Origin: Lysobacterales bacterium | GTDB lineage: Bacteria; Pseudomonadota; Gammaproteobacteria; Xanthomonadales; SZUA-36 | Direction: 5' to 3' | DNA length: 6,206 nucleotides | Assembly: GCA_013213875.1 (NCBI GenBank) | Contig: JABSSV010000394.1 | Location: 1-6,206, forward strand | Made by a program: the position numbers and the translations under genes | The notes under the pieces: generated by a model | What the model was told of the DNA's origin: nothing | Seen by the model: only the letters and a program-made list of their open reading frames with translations | The model's database searches: none | Shown here: positions 1 to 6,016 of the stretch, one piece after another | How the letters are laid out: each line of letters starts with the position of its first letter | Position numbering within the stretch: position 1 is the first letter of the stretch

Positions 1-1
1 G

Positions 2-382
2 CCCCACCGTATTGTCGATTGTCTAGGCGATATGTGTGATGTTTTTGGCGGGCAGCGCAGGGTTACGCTGGCGCGGGAATTGACCAAAAGTTTTGAGACA
101 ATCAAGCAGCTATCGATGGAGGAAATGTTTGCCTGGGTTAGCGAAGATACGAATCAGCAGCGTGGTGAGATCGCGGCCAATATCGAGAATGCCGACCGCC
201 TCATTTTTAGAAAGATGATCACGCTGGCGGATCAGTTCAAAGGCGTTGGCGATGGCAAACACCTCCACGTCTACCACCTTGGCGTTCAAACCGGTGGCCT
301 CCAGCGCGTCCTGCCGGCTCTCGACGTTTTCGCTCTTGCTGGCAGCCAGCAGAATGTCGATCAGGTCCGGGTTGCGCGGTGA
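2..382 (+). CDS. rsmI: RsmI fragment (16S rRNA C1402 2'-O-methyltransferase) running into antisense pilM
   Basis: RsmI uses S-adenosylmethionine to 2'-O-methylate C1402 of 16S rRNA in the decoding centre. The frame is open from the window edge and reads PHRIVDCLGDM, then FGGQ, then LARELTKSFETIKQL, AWVSEDTNQQRGEI. These are the conserved RsmI blocks; the E. coli counterparts are THRLLDSL, LARELTKTWETI and AWVKEDENRRKGEM. The SAM-binding N-terminal part lies outside the window. Native RsmI sequence ends at about base 172. From there to the stop at 380-382 the frame is only the antisense of pilM (AANIENADRLIF and onward), so the last roughly 70 residues are not RsmI. About 50-60 C-terminal residues of the family are therefore missing. 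The family assignment is strong. Whether the fusion exists in a living cell is doubtful, because the join may be a chimeric assembly. Confidence 0.8.
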   Translation, partial: PHRIVDCLGDMCDVFGGQRRVTLARELTKSFETIKQLSMEEMFAWVSEDTNQQRGEIAANIENADRLIFRKMITLADQFKGVGDGKHLHVYHLGVQTGGLQRVLPALDVFALAGSQQNVDQVRVAR

Positions 383-772
383 TGGCCCGAGTACATCAAA
401 GTCCAGACTCACCTCATCCAGCGGATAGGGCACGTACTGATTGGCTTCAATCTGTACCTGGCTTTCTACATCGGCCTCTGCCAGATCAGCAGGCAGGGCG
501 ATGGTTTTGGTGAAAACGGCAGGCCCGGACACGGCGATGGCGCAAGCCTTGGAGCGCGTGCCGGAATTTTTTACGGCGCGGCCGATGGCCTCGGAAATAG
601 CTTCGATGTCCTGCACGGTTTTATCAACCACAATGCCTTCGCGAAGCGGTTCGATGCCAAAGTGCTCAATGCGGTAGTTGTCCCCAGCGGCCGATAATTG
701 CAGGGCCCGAACATAGGACGAACCGATGTCGAGGCCAATAATTGGCGCTTTCTTTTTCCCGAAAAGGTTCAA
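110..772 (-). CDS. pilM: PilM, type IV pilus inner-membrane platform protein, 3'-truncated
   Basis: PilM is a cytoplasmic actin-like (FtsA/MreB fold) protein that binds ATP and the N-terminal tail of PilN, docking the PilMNOP platform to the type IV pilus motor. The frame shows FGKKK at residues 3-8, the first phosphate loop IIGLDIGSSYVRALQL (11-26), QIEANQYVPYPLDEVSLDF (107-125) and the second phosphate motif GILDIG (194-199). All are typical of PilM. The family is about 350 residues, but native sequence ends near residue 204. Residues after that are antisense rsmI, up to a stop at 110-112. The start is TTG (770-772): an in-frame stop lies four codons upstream, no ATG is available, and AAGGGA (complement of 781-786) sits 8 bases ahead. 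Divergence from ponA matches the arrangement in Pseudomonas and relatives. As written it could not form a complete actin fold. Confidence 0.88.
   Translation of the reverse strand: MNLFGKKKAPIIGLDIGSSYVRALQLSAAGDNYRIEHFGIEPLREGIVVDKTVQDIEAISEAIGRAVKNSGTRSKACAIAVSGPAVFTKTIALPADLAEADVESQVQIEANQYVPYPLDEVSLDFDVLGPSPRNPDLIDILLAASKSENVESRQDALEATGLNAKVVDVEVFAIANAFELIRQRDHLSKNEAVGILDIGRDLTTLLIRIFANPGKHFLHR
161..178. other. Inverted junction between rsmI and pilM
   Basis: Bases 161-172 (cgtggtgagatc) read RGEI on the + strand, which is the end of the RsmI NQQRGE block. They read DLTT on the - strand, which is part of the PilM second phosphate motif (GILDIG followed by DLTT). Both reading frames look native in these bases and each loses family similarity beyond them. 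The breakpoint therefore lies here, probably within a short shared stretch of inverted microhomology. No IS end, target duplication or long repeat is visible. This pattern fits a template-switch or assembly chimera, or a microhomology-mediated inversion. Confidence 0.7.
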
Positions 773-780
773 TTGTTTAA

Positions 781-786
781 TCCCTT
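781..786 (-). promoter_or_regulatory. Ribosome binding site of pilM
   Basis: The complement reads AAGGGA, 8 bases upstream of the TTG at 770-772. Because the frame is closed by a stop (complement of 785-787), this site supports TTG as the only possible start. Confidence 0.6.
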
Positions 787-840
787 AATGCAGCGCCAAA
801 AGCTTATCAACCAATGGCTTATTGAAACTTTCTCCAACCG

Positions 841-869
841 GTTTTATCAGAACGGGCGCTTAACTACAA
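841..869 (-). promoter_or_regulatory. Candidate sigma-70-type promoter for pilM
   Basis: On the - strand TTGTAG (complement of 864-869) and TAAAAC (complement of 841-846) are 17 bases apart. They match the consensus at 3/6 and 4/6. This would give a leader of about 60 bases before the pilM TTG. It is the best spaced pair I found by eye, but the match is weak. Confidence 0.3.
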
Positions 870-1028
870 TGCCTGCGCACGCTTTTGTCCGATCGAAAAA
901 ACCCCTTCCCCTCCAGCATTCCGCAGTCTCTGCCCGCTGTCTTTGGCTTGGAACCCCTGGCCAAATCACCGGTCCAGACTCTACGGCACGGTTTTGTTAT
1001 TTTGCCGCCGCCTGATCCTGAACCGTCA

Positions 1029-1058
1029 CTGACAAGGTGACTCTTTTCAGGGCACAAT
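1029..1058 (+). promoter_or_regulatory. Candidate sigma-70 promoter for ponA
   Basis: CTGACA (1029-1034, 5/6 to TTGACA) is followed after 18 bases by CACAAT (1053-1058, 4/6 to TATAAT). Transcription would begin near 1065 and leave a leader of about 44 bases before ponA. The spacing and position are reasonable; the -10 is imperfect. Confidence 0.45.
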
Positions 1059-1108
1059 AGGATCGGCGTTACCGTTTGAGATTATTTGTAGCATAGCAGG
1101 TTAACAGC

Positions 1109-3580
1109 TTGAAGAAACTAGTTAAATGGTTTTTACGCCTCGGCGTGCTTGGTCTGGTGCTTGCCGGCGGGGCGCTATTTACCGCCTGGTACCTCTATGC
1201 GCGGGACCTGCCGGACGTTGAAACGCTGCGCGATGTGCAGCTTCAGGTACCACTTCGCGTGCTGTCCGCAGACGGCCAGTTGATCAGCGTTTTCGGAGAA
1301 AAGCGGCGCATACCGGTGGCCGTTGAAGACATGCCGGAACAGTTGAAGCTGGCCTTTATCGCCGGTGAAGATGCACGTTTTTACGAACATCCCGGCGTCG
1401 ATTATCAGGGGCTCACGCGTGCCGTCATCACGCTGGCCACCACAGGTGAAAAAAGTGTCGGCGGCAGCACCATCACCCAGATGCTGGCCCGCAATTTTTT
1501 CCTCACGCTCGACAAAACCTACGAGCGTAAGATTCGGGAGATTTTCCTGGCCCTGAAGATTGAGCGCTCCTTCAGCAAAGACGAAATCCTCGAACTGTTC
1601 CTGAATAAGATTTTGCTCGGACACCGTGCCTACGGTGTCGGCGCTGCCGCCGAGGTGTACTACGGCAGACGCGTGGAAGACCTCACCCTGGCGCAATGCG
1701 CGATGATCGCCGCGCTGCCCAAGGCACCCTCGCGCATCAATCCCATCACCTCTCCGGAACGCGCTCTAGAACGACGGGATTACGTGCTTTCCCGCATGCG
1801 GGAACTGGGACATATCGACGAAGCCGCATACCGGCAGGCCCTGGCAGAGCCCGACAACGCCTTCTACCACGGCGCCAGCATCGAGGTGAGCGCACCCTAT
1901 GTGGCAGAAATGGCCCGCGTCAGCGCTTTGGCGGAGCTGGGCAACGCCGCCTACACCGGTGGCTACGTGGTGCACACAACGATTGATGGTCGCCTGCAAA
2001 CAGCCGCGAACGACGCGGTGCGCGATGGTCTGGAAGCCTATGATCGTCGCCATGGCTATCGCGGCCCCGAGGCGCAGTTGGACCTGGCAGCCAATGACGG
2101 ACCCGAGCAGTGGCAAGCAGGACTCGCTCCCTATCGGCCTCTGGCCGGACTGATGCCCGGGCTGGTCACCGAAGCGGACGAGTCGCTGGCGCTGGTCTAT
2201 CTCAAAGACGGGCAGACCGCAGCCCTGAATCTGGAGCAGGTAGCCTGGGCCAAGAAGTTTATTTCCCGCAACCGCTGGGGCACCGCGCCGGAAGCGGTCA
2301 ATGAGGTGCTGGCCCCCGGCGATGTGATCCGTCTGCGCCGCAGTGAGGAGGGTGTTTGGCAACTTTCCCAACTACCCGACGTGGAAGGCGCGCTGGTCTC
2401 GGTCAGCCCCCAGGACGGTGCGATCCGTGCCCTGGTGGGCGGTTACGACTACGCGCGCAGCAAGTACAACCGCATCACGCAGAGCCGACGGCAGCCCGGG
2501 TCATCCTTCAAACCGTTCCTGTACTCGGCGGCGCTTGAGAACGGTTACACCACCGCCACGCTGATCAACGATGCGCCGATCGTCTTCGAGGATACGGAAC
2601 TGGAGCGCACCTGGAAGCCGCAAAACTTCAGCGAGAAATTTTTCGGCCCCACGCGCATGCGCGAAGCCATGGTCAATTCGCGCAACCTGGTGTCCATACG
2701 CATGCTGCGTGACGTAGGACTTGCCGCCACGGTAGACCACATCACGCGTTTCGGCTTCGCCGAAGAAGAACTGCCGGCCAACCTGTCTATGGCGCTGGGC
2801 ACCGCCACATTGCACCCGCTGGCCATGGCTCGCGGCTACTCGGTTTTCGCCAATGGGGGACATTTGGTTGAACCCTACTTCATAAGCCGCATTGATGATG
2901 CTTCGGGCAACCCCGTTTATTTTGCTGATCCGGCGCTTAGCTGTGATGACTGCATGGAAGAGGAGCCGGCGGACGCGGGTGAGACAGATGCAGCCTTCGT
3001 GGCCACCGAACCCAGCTATCGGCGCCTCAACCCGGAGGCCACAGCCAGCGACTCGGCTCCAGTGCTGGAACCGCCACCCGCCCGCTATGCGCCGCGGGTG
3101 ATTTCCGAGCAGAACGCCTACCTTGTCCGCTCTATGATGAATGACGTAGTGAAGCGCGGCACGGCCCGCAAGGCCATGGAGTTGGGACGCACGGATCTGG
3201 CCGGCAAAACCGGTACCACCAACGACCAGGTAGACGCCTGGTTCTCCGGCTACAACTCGGACCTGGTGACCAGCGTCTGGGTCGGCTTCGACGATCAGGA
3301 AGAATTGGGGCGTAACGAAGTGGGAGGGCGCGCTGCTCTGCCCATCTGGATGCAGTTCATGGCGCAGGCTTTGCAGGATCAGCCGGACGCACCACCGGAC
3401 GTACCTGCAGGCATTGTGCAGGCTCGCATCAATCCGGAAACCGGCCTGCTGGCCGCCCTTGATGCCCGGGGCGGAATCATGGAAGTATTTGAGGCCGGTC
3501 ACATGCCAGACATGGAAACCAGCACGGGAGGAGTGGATCGCGATGGCGCATCGGAAGAGAACCCGTACGACATCTACTGA
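1109..3580 (+). CDS. ponA: Penicillin-binding protein 1A (bifunctional transglycosylase/transpeptidase)
   Basis: A class A PBP (also called mrcA) that polymerises lipid II into glycan strands and cross-links the stem peptides in the periplasm. Residues 7-29 form the single N-terminal membrane anchor. The GT51 domain follows: EDARFYEHPG with catalytic Glu87, GGSTITQ (118-124), KIREIFLALKIER with the second Glu at 144, and ELFLNKILLGHRAYGVGAAA. A linker with an OB-like domain covers about 290-425. The transpeptidase domain has SSFK with nucleophile Ser465, SRN (524-526) and KTGTT (700-704). An insert at about 605-660 is acidic and proline-rich and carries Cys612 and Cys615. At 823 residues it has normal family length. 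The start is TTG, 8 bases after GCAGG (1096-1100), and it places the membrane anchor correctly. The usual GGSTITQQ is GGSTITQM here. It is divergent from pilM and overlaps the next gene. Identification is firm. Confidence 0.97.
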   Translation: MKKLVKWFLRLGVLGLVLAGGALFTAWYLYARDLPDVETLRDVQLQVPLRVLSADGQLISVFGEKRRIPVAVEDMPEQLKLAFIAGEDARFYEHPGVDYQGLTRAVITLATTGEKSVGGSTITQMLARNFFLTLDKTYERKIREIFLALKIERSFSKDEILELFLNKILLGHRAYGVGAAAEVYYGRRVEDLTLAQCAMIAALPKAPSRINPITSPERALERRDYVLSRMRELGHIDEAAYRQALAEPDNAFYHGASIEVSAPYVAEMARVSALAELGNAAYTGGYVVHTTIDGRLQTAANDAVRDGLEAYDRRHGYRGPEAQLDLAANDGPEQWQAGLAPYRPLAGLMPGLVTEADESLALVYLKDGQTAALNLEQVAWAKKFISRNRWGTAPEAVNEVLAPGDVIRLRRSEEGVWQLSQLPDVEGALVSVSPQDGAIRALVGGYDYARSKYNRITQSRRQPGSSFKPFLYSAALENGYTTATLINDAPIVFEDTELERTWKPQNFSEKFFGPTRMREAMVNSRNLVSIRMLRDVGLAATVDHITRFGFAEEELPANLSMALGTATLHPLAMARGYSVFANGGHLVEPYFISRIDDASGNPVYFADPALSCDDCMEEEPADAGETDAAFVATEPSYRRLNPEATASDSAPVLEPPPARYAPRVISEQNAYLVRSMMNDVVKRGTARKAMELGRTDLAGKTGTTNDQVDAWFSGYNSDLVTSVWVGFDDQEELGRNEVGGRAALPIWMQFMAQALQDQPDAPPDVPAGIVQARINPETGLLAALDARGGIMEVFEAGHMPDMETSTGGVDRDGASEENPYDIY
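3526..3533 (+). promoter_or_regulatory. Strong ribosome binding site inside the end of ponA
   Basis: GGGAGGAG lies 9 bases before ATG 3543 and within the ponA coding sequence. It decides the start of the downstream gene, whose frame is open further upstream to at least 3414, and shows that the overlap is a designed translational arrangement. Confidence 0.8.
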
Positions 3581-4211
3581 ACGCGGCCGTTCCGACCCGC
3601 GCCTGTCACCCAATGCGCGCAAGTTGCAGAACCTGAGACGCGACGTAGCCGTTGAAGCGGCGCGTATCATGGCCACTGAAGGCCAACGCAATTTCATGGC
3701 CGCCAAGCGCAAAGCGGCTGAGCGCATTGGTGCCGGCCCGCGCATCGTTTTGCCCTCAAACCGCGAAGTCGAGGAGGCCCTGAGAGCCTATCAAGGCTTT
3801 TTCGGTGGTGAGGACCACACGCATAACCTCAGCAGCCTGCGCGAGGTGGCCGTTGAAGTCATGCGGCATTTGGAGCAGTTTCAACCGCGCCTGGTTGGAC
3901 CGGTTCTGGACGGCACGGCCGATCAATACTCCCGGGTATCACTGCATCTGTTCAACGACCCTCCCGAAGCGGTGCTCTGGCACCTGGACGAACTGGCGAT
4001 TAATTTTCATGAAGAACAGCGCAAGATTCGCTGGCACGATGGCAGCCATCGACTGGTACAGCTGCTGGTGACGGAACTCCGTGAGGTCACCATCGAACTG
4101 GTGCTGTTTGATCTGGTGGATTTACGCCAGGCGCCACCCAGCCCGGTGGACGGGCGTCCGCAAAAACGGGCCGCGCTGCAGGATGTGGAAATCCTGCTGG
4201 CCGCAGCCTAA
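3543..4211 (+). CDS. Conserved protein of unknown function, nucleotidyltransferase-like (possibly inactive)
   Basis: The protein has 222 residues, no signal peptide and no membrane segment, so it is probably cytoplasmic. The first 25 residues are basic (RKRTRTTSTERGR). Residues 30-110 look helical (REVEEALRAYQGFF, SLREVAVEVMRHLEQF). Residues 117-137 (LVGPVLDGTADQYSRVSLHLF) resemble the minimal nucleotidyltransferase motif, hG[GS] followed about 11 residues later by DhD. Here those acidic positions are Arg131 and Ser133. Later blocks are TIELVLFDLVDLRQAP and SPVDGRPQKRA. The ATG at 3543 is chosen for its GGGAGGAG at 9 bases; the open frame upstream is a shadow of ponA. It overlaps ponA by 38 bases, so translational coupling and co-transcription are likely. 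It ends at a strong terminator. I believe similar proteins occur in other gammaproteobacteria, but I know of no established function. The fold assignment is inference. Confidence 0.85.
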   Translation: MAHRKRTRTTSTERGRSDPRLSPNARKLQNLRRDVAVEAARIMATEGQRNFMAAKRKAAERIGAGPRIVLPSNREVEEALRAYQGFFGGEDHTHNLSSLREVAVEVMRHLEQFQPRLVGPVLDGTADQYSRVSLHLFNDPPEAVLWHLDELAINFHEEQRKIRWHDGSHRLVQLLVTELREVTIELVLFDLVDLRQAPPSPVDGRPQKRAALQDVEILLAAA

Positions 4212-4239
4212 AAAAAACCGGCCCTCGGCCGGTTTTTTT
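4211..4239. terminator. Bidirectional intrinsic terminator between convergent genes
   Basis: A perfect 6-bp GC stem, CCGGCC (4218-4223) and GGCCGG (4227-4232), closes a CTC loop. It is flanked by seven A (4211-4217) and seven T (4233-4239), so the hairpin works in both directions. It ends ponA and the unknown gene on the + strand, sharing a base with the stop codon, and gltA on the - strand, whose stop codon is 17 bases away. Confidence 0.93.
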
Positions 4240-4256
4240 ATGTTTGGCAGCTTGCT

Positions 4257-5549
4257 TTAGCCCCGATCTTTTAAAGCCACGTAGTCGCGCTCTGCCGGGC
4301 CGGTATAGACCTGACGCGGGCGGCCGATGGGCGTGGGGTTTTCGCAATGCTCGAGCCAGTGGCTAACCCAGCCAACGGTGCGGGCGATCGCAAACATCAC
4401 GGTAAACATGCTGGTCGGAATGCCCAGCGCCTTGTAGATGATGCCTGAATAGAAATCCACGTTCGGGTAGAGCCGCTTCTCAACGAAATACTCGTCCTTC
4501 AGCGCGATCTGCTCCAGTTCCATGGCCAGATCCATAAGCGGATCAGAGGTGCCAAGATCCGCCAATACCTCATGCGCGGCTTCGCGAATGATACTGGCGC
4601 GCGGATCATAGTTCTTGTAAACCCGATGACCAAAGCCCATGAGGCGGAAGGGATCATTGCGGTCCTTGGCGCGCTGAATGAACTGCGGCACCTTGGACAC
4701 GTCGCCGATTTCCTCCAGCATGTTCAACACCGCCTCGTTGGCGCCGCCATGAGCCGGCCCCCAGAGCGCAGAAATACCGGCGGACACGGCCGCGTAGGGG
4801 TTGGCACCGGTGGAACCCACCAGGCGCACGGTTGAGGTGCTGGCGTTCTGCTCATGATCCGCATGACAGATAAACAGCAGATCGAAAGCACGTGCCGCTA
4901 CCTCGCTGACCTCATAGTCCTCCGCGGGCACGGAGAACATCATGTCGAGGAAGCGCTCCGTGTAGCTGAGCCGGTTCTTCGGATAGGCCGAGGGCCAGCC
5001 CATATGATGGCGATAGCAAGCCGCCGCAATGGTCGGCATCTTCGCAATCATGCGCTTGGCCGCCAGCATGCGATGCTCCGGATCGTTCATGTCCAGGCGG
5101 TCGTGATAAAACGCGGCCAGGGAACCTACCGCACCGGCCATCATGGCCATGGGGTGCGCGTCATAGTGAAAGCCGGAGATAAAGGTGTTGAGCTTCTCAT
5201 GCACCATGGTGTGATAGGTGATATCGCGCTCAAACTCGGCGTATTCAGAGGCCTTGGGTAAATCCCCCTTCAGCAGCAGATAGGCCACTTCCAGAAAGCT
5301 GGACTGCTTGGCGAGCTGCTCGATGGGATAGCCGCGATGACGCAGAATGCCCTGACCACCGTCAATGAAGGTAATGGCGCTGGAGCAGCTGGCGGTCGCG
5401 GTAAACCCGGGGTCGTAGGTGAAATAGCCCAACTCCTTGGGCAGGCTCTTGATGCTCAGCGTGGGCTCACCGGCGGTACCACGTACCACGGGCAGCTCGA
5501 GCTGCTTGCCACTGTTTTCATCACTGATAATGACGGGTTTATCTGCCAC
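4257..5549 (-). CDS. gltA: Citrate synthase, type II (hexameric)
   Basis: Cytoplasmic enzyme that condenses acetyl-CoA and oxaloacetate to citrate, the first step of the TCA cycle. The 430-residue length matches type II enzymes (427 in E. coli), and the numbering is offset by +3. Conserved blocks are HADHEQNASTSTVR (229-242), WGPAHGG with His267, GFGHRVYKN with His308 and NVDFYSGI with Asp365; the last three are the catalytic residues. From memory of the E. coli NADH site, Tyr148, Arg166 and Lys170 are kept. The position of Arg109 is Tyr112, and that of the reactive Cys206 is Ala209, so allosteric behaviour may differ. The start is GTG (5547-5549), 6 bases after AGGAG. An in-frame N-terminus of usual length supports it. 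It lies downstream of rpmE2 on the same strand but beyond a terminator, so it is probably its own unit. I see no clear promoter in the 98 bases before it. Confidence 0.97.
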   Translation of the reverse strand: MADKPVIISDENSGKQLELPVVRGTAGEPTLSIKSLPKELGYFTYDPGFTATASCSSAITFIDGGQGILRHRGYPIEQLAKQSSFLEVAYLLLKGDLPKASEYAEFERDITYHTMVHEKLNTFISGFHYDAHPMAMMAGAVGSLAAFYHDRLDMNDPEHRMLAAKRMIAKMPTIAAACYRHHMGWPSAYPKNRLSYTERFLDMMFSVPAEDYEVSEVAARAFDLLFICHADHEQNASTSTVRLVGSTGANPYAAVSAGISALWGPAHGGANEAVLNMLEEIGDVSKVPQFIQRAKDRNDPFRLMGFGHRVYKNYDPRASIIREAAHEVLADLGTSDPLMDLAMELEQIALKDEYFVEKRLYPNVDFYSGIIYKALGIPTSMFTVMFAIARTVGWVSHWLEHCENPTPIGRPRQVYTGPAERDYVALKDRG

Positions 5550-5555
5550 GGGAAT

Positions 5556-5560
5556 CTCCT
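5556..5560 (-). promoter_or_regulatory. Ribosome binding site of gltA
   Basis: The complement reads AGGAG, 6 bases before the GTG at 5547-5549. It supports the non-ATG start of citrate synthase. Confidence 0.8.
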
Positions 5561-5641
5561 GAACTGATGGTTTTAGCGGTGGCCCCTGCCACCCCTTCTG
5601 CGCCCGCCTGCTGGGCCGGTGCGGTCATGTCTTGCCCCCAC

Positions 5642-5677
5642 AAAAAAGCCCGGCAAGTCTGCACCAGCCGGGCTTTT
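5642..5677 (-). terminator. Intrinsic terminator after rpmE2
   Basis: On the - strand GCCCGGC (complement of 5667-5673) pairs perfectly with GCCGGGC (complement of 5648-5654) across a 12-base loop. A run of six T (complement of 5642-5647) follows, with A-T pairs extending the base of the stem. It lies about 17 bases past the rpmE2 stop and should separate rpmE2 from gltA transcription. On the + strand only four T follow, so it is weaker in that direction. Confidence 0.88.
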
Positions 5678-5693
5678 GATCGTTCTTTACAAC

Positions 5694-5936
5694 TTACTTC
5701 TGGTAACGGCGCTTGAAGCGATCAACGCGCCCACCGGAGTCCAGCACCTTGTGCTTGCCGGTGTAGAAGGGGTGTGATGCGCTGGACACGTCGATCTTGA
5801 CCAGCGGATATTCTTCACCGTCTTCCCACTTGATGGTTTCGTTGCTGTTCATCGTAGAGCGGGTCAGGATCGAGAAGTCTGATGAGACGTCCTGGAAAAC
5901 CACCTTACGATACTCAGGGTGAATGCCAGCTTTCAT
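5694..5936 (-). CDS. rpmE2: 50S ribosomal protein L31, type B (zinc-free form)
   Basis: L31 joins the large and small ribosomal subunits at the central protuberance (bridge B1b). This 80-residue protein shows the type B pattern: KAGIHPEYRKVVFQD at the N-terminus, then YPLVKIDVSSASHPFYTGKHK and GRVDRFKRRY at the C-terminus. It has no cysteine at all, so it lacks the zinc-binding CxxC motifs of the type A protein. The ATG at 5936 has GCAGGA (complement of 5945-5950) 8 bases upstream. In many bacteria the type B paralogue is induced by zinc starvation through Zur. I see no AT-rich Zur palindrome here, only an ordinary promoter, so it may be the regular constitutive L31. Whether a type A copy exists elsewhere cannot be told from this window. 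Confidence 0.96.
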   Translation of the reverse strand: MKAGIHPEYRKVVFQDVSSDFSILTRSTMNSNETIKWEDGEEYPLVKIDVSSASHPFYTGKHKVLDSGGRVDRFKRRYQK

Positions 5937-5974
5937 AATGGTTTTCCTGCTATCGGGTCTTCAAAGAGCCGGGC

Positions 5975-6003
5975 ATTTTAGCGATGGAAGCGCCTCAATG
6001 CAA
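5975..6003 (-). promoter_or_regulatory. Candidate sigma-70 promoter of rpmE2
   Basis: On the - strand TTGCAT (complement of 5998-6003) and TAAAAT (complement of 5975-5980, 5/6 to TATAAT) are exactly 17 bases apart. The start point would be near 5968, giving a leader of about 32 bases. It lies just beyond the hemW stop. No terminator separates hemW from rpmE2, so read-through from hemW is also possible. Confidence 0.6.
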
Positions 6004-6016
6004 GCCGTTAAGGGCC

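Larger units (their letters stand above)
773..1108. other. Divergent pilM-ponA intergenic region
   Basis: This 336-base stretch separates two divergent genes and carries candidate promoters for both. The short open frames in it have no family features and appear to be chance. I see no terminator, tRNA, riboswitch or long repeat. A short perfect palindrome, aaccggtt (836-843), is present, but nothing shows that it is an operator. Confidence 0.6.

Noticed and set aside
2..382. A new fusion protein formed by RsmI and the pilM antisense tail.
   Set aside because: The tail is simply the reverse of a conserved PilM coding region and has no features of its own, so it is a by-product of the junction.
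860..1057. A 65-codon - strand open frame in the pilM-ponA intergenic region.
   Set aside because: It has no recognisable domain and a low-complexity SGSGGGK stretch. It overlaps the candidate ponA promoter, so it looks like chance.
1076..1105. TTGAGA near 1076 as the -35 of a ponA promoter.
   Set aside because: No -10-like hexamer lies 16-18 bases downstream, and the site would run into the ribosome binding site.
1766..2371. A 201-codon - strand open frame opposite ponA.
   Set aside because: It is a shadow of the PBP1A linker region, with no domain and no supporting ribosome site seen.
3414..3542. A longer N-terminus for the unknown gene after ponA.
   Set aside because: The extra residues read as an off-frame copy of PBP1A, and the strong ribosome site points to ATG 3543.
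2501..3745. A 414-codon - strand open frame opposite ponA.
   Set aside because: It is antisense to the conserved transpeptidase motifs of PBP1A and has no family signature; high GC produces long antisense frames.
4854..5261. A 135-codon + strand open frame opposite gltA.
   Set aside because: It is antisense to catalytic and conserved citrate synthase segments and is rich in His and Arg, as expected for a shadow frame.
5581..5617. A possible hairpin (GGCCC...GGGCC) upstream of gltA.
   Set aside because: Only five base pairs close a loop of about 27 bases, with no further pairing, so there is no support for a riboswitch or attenuator.
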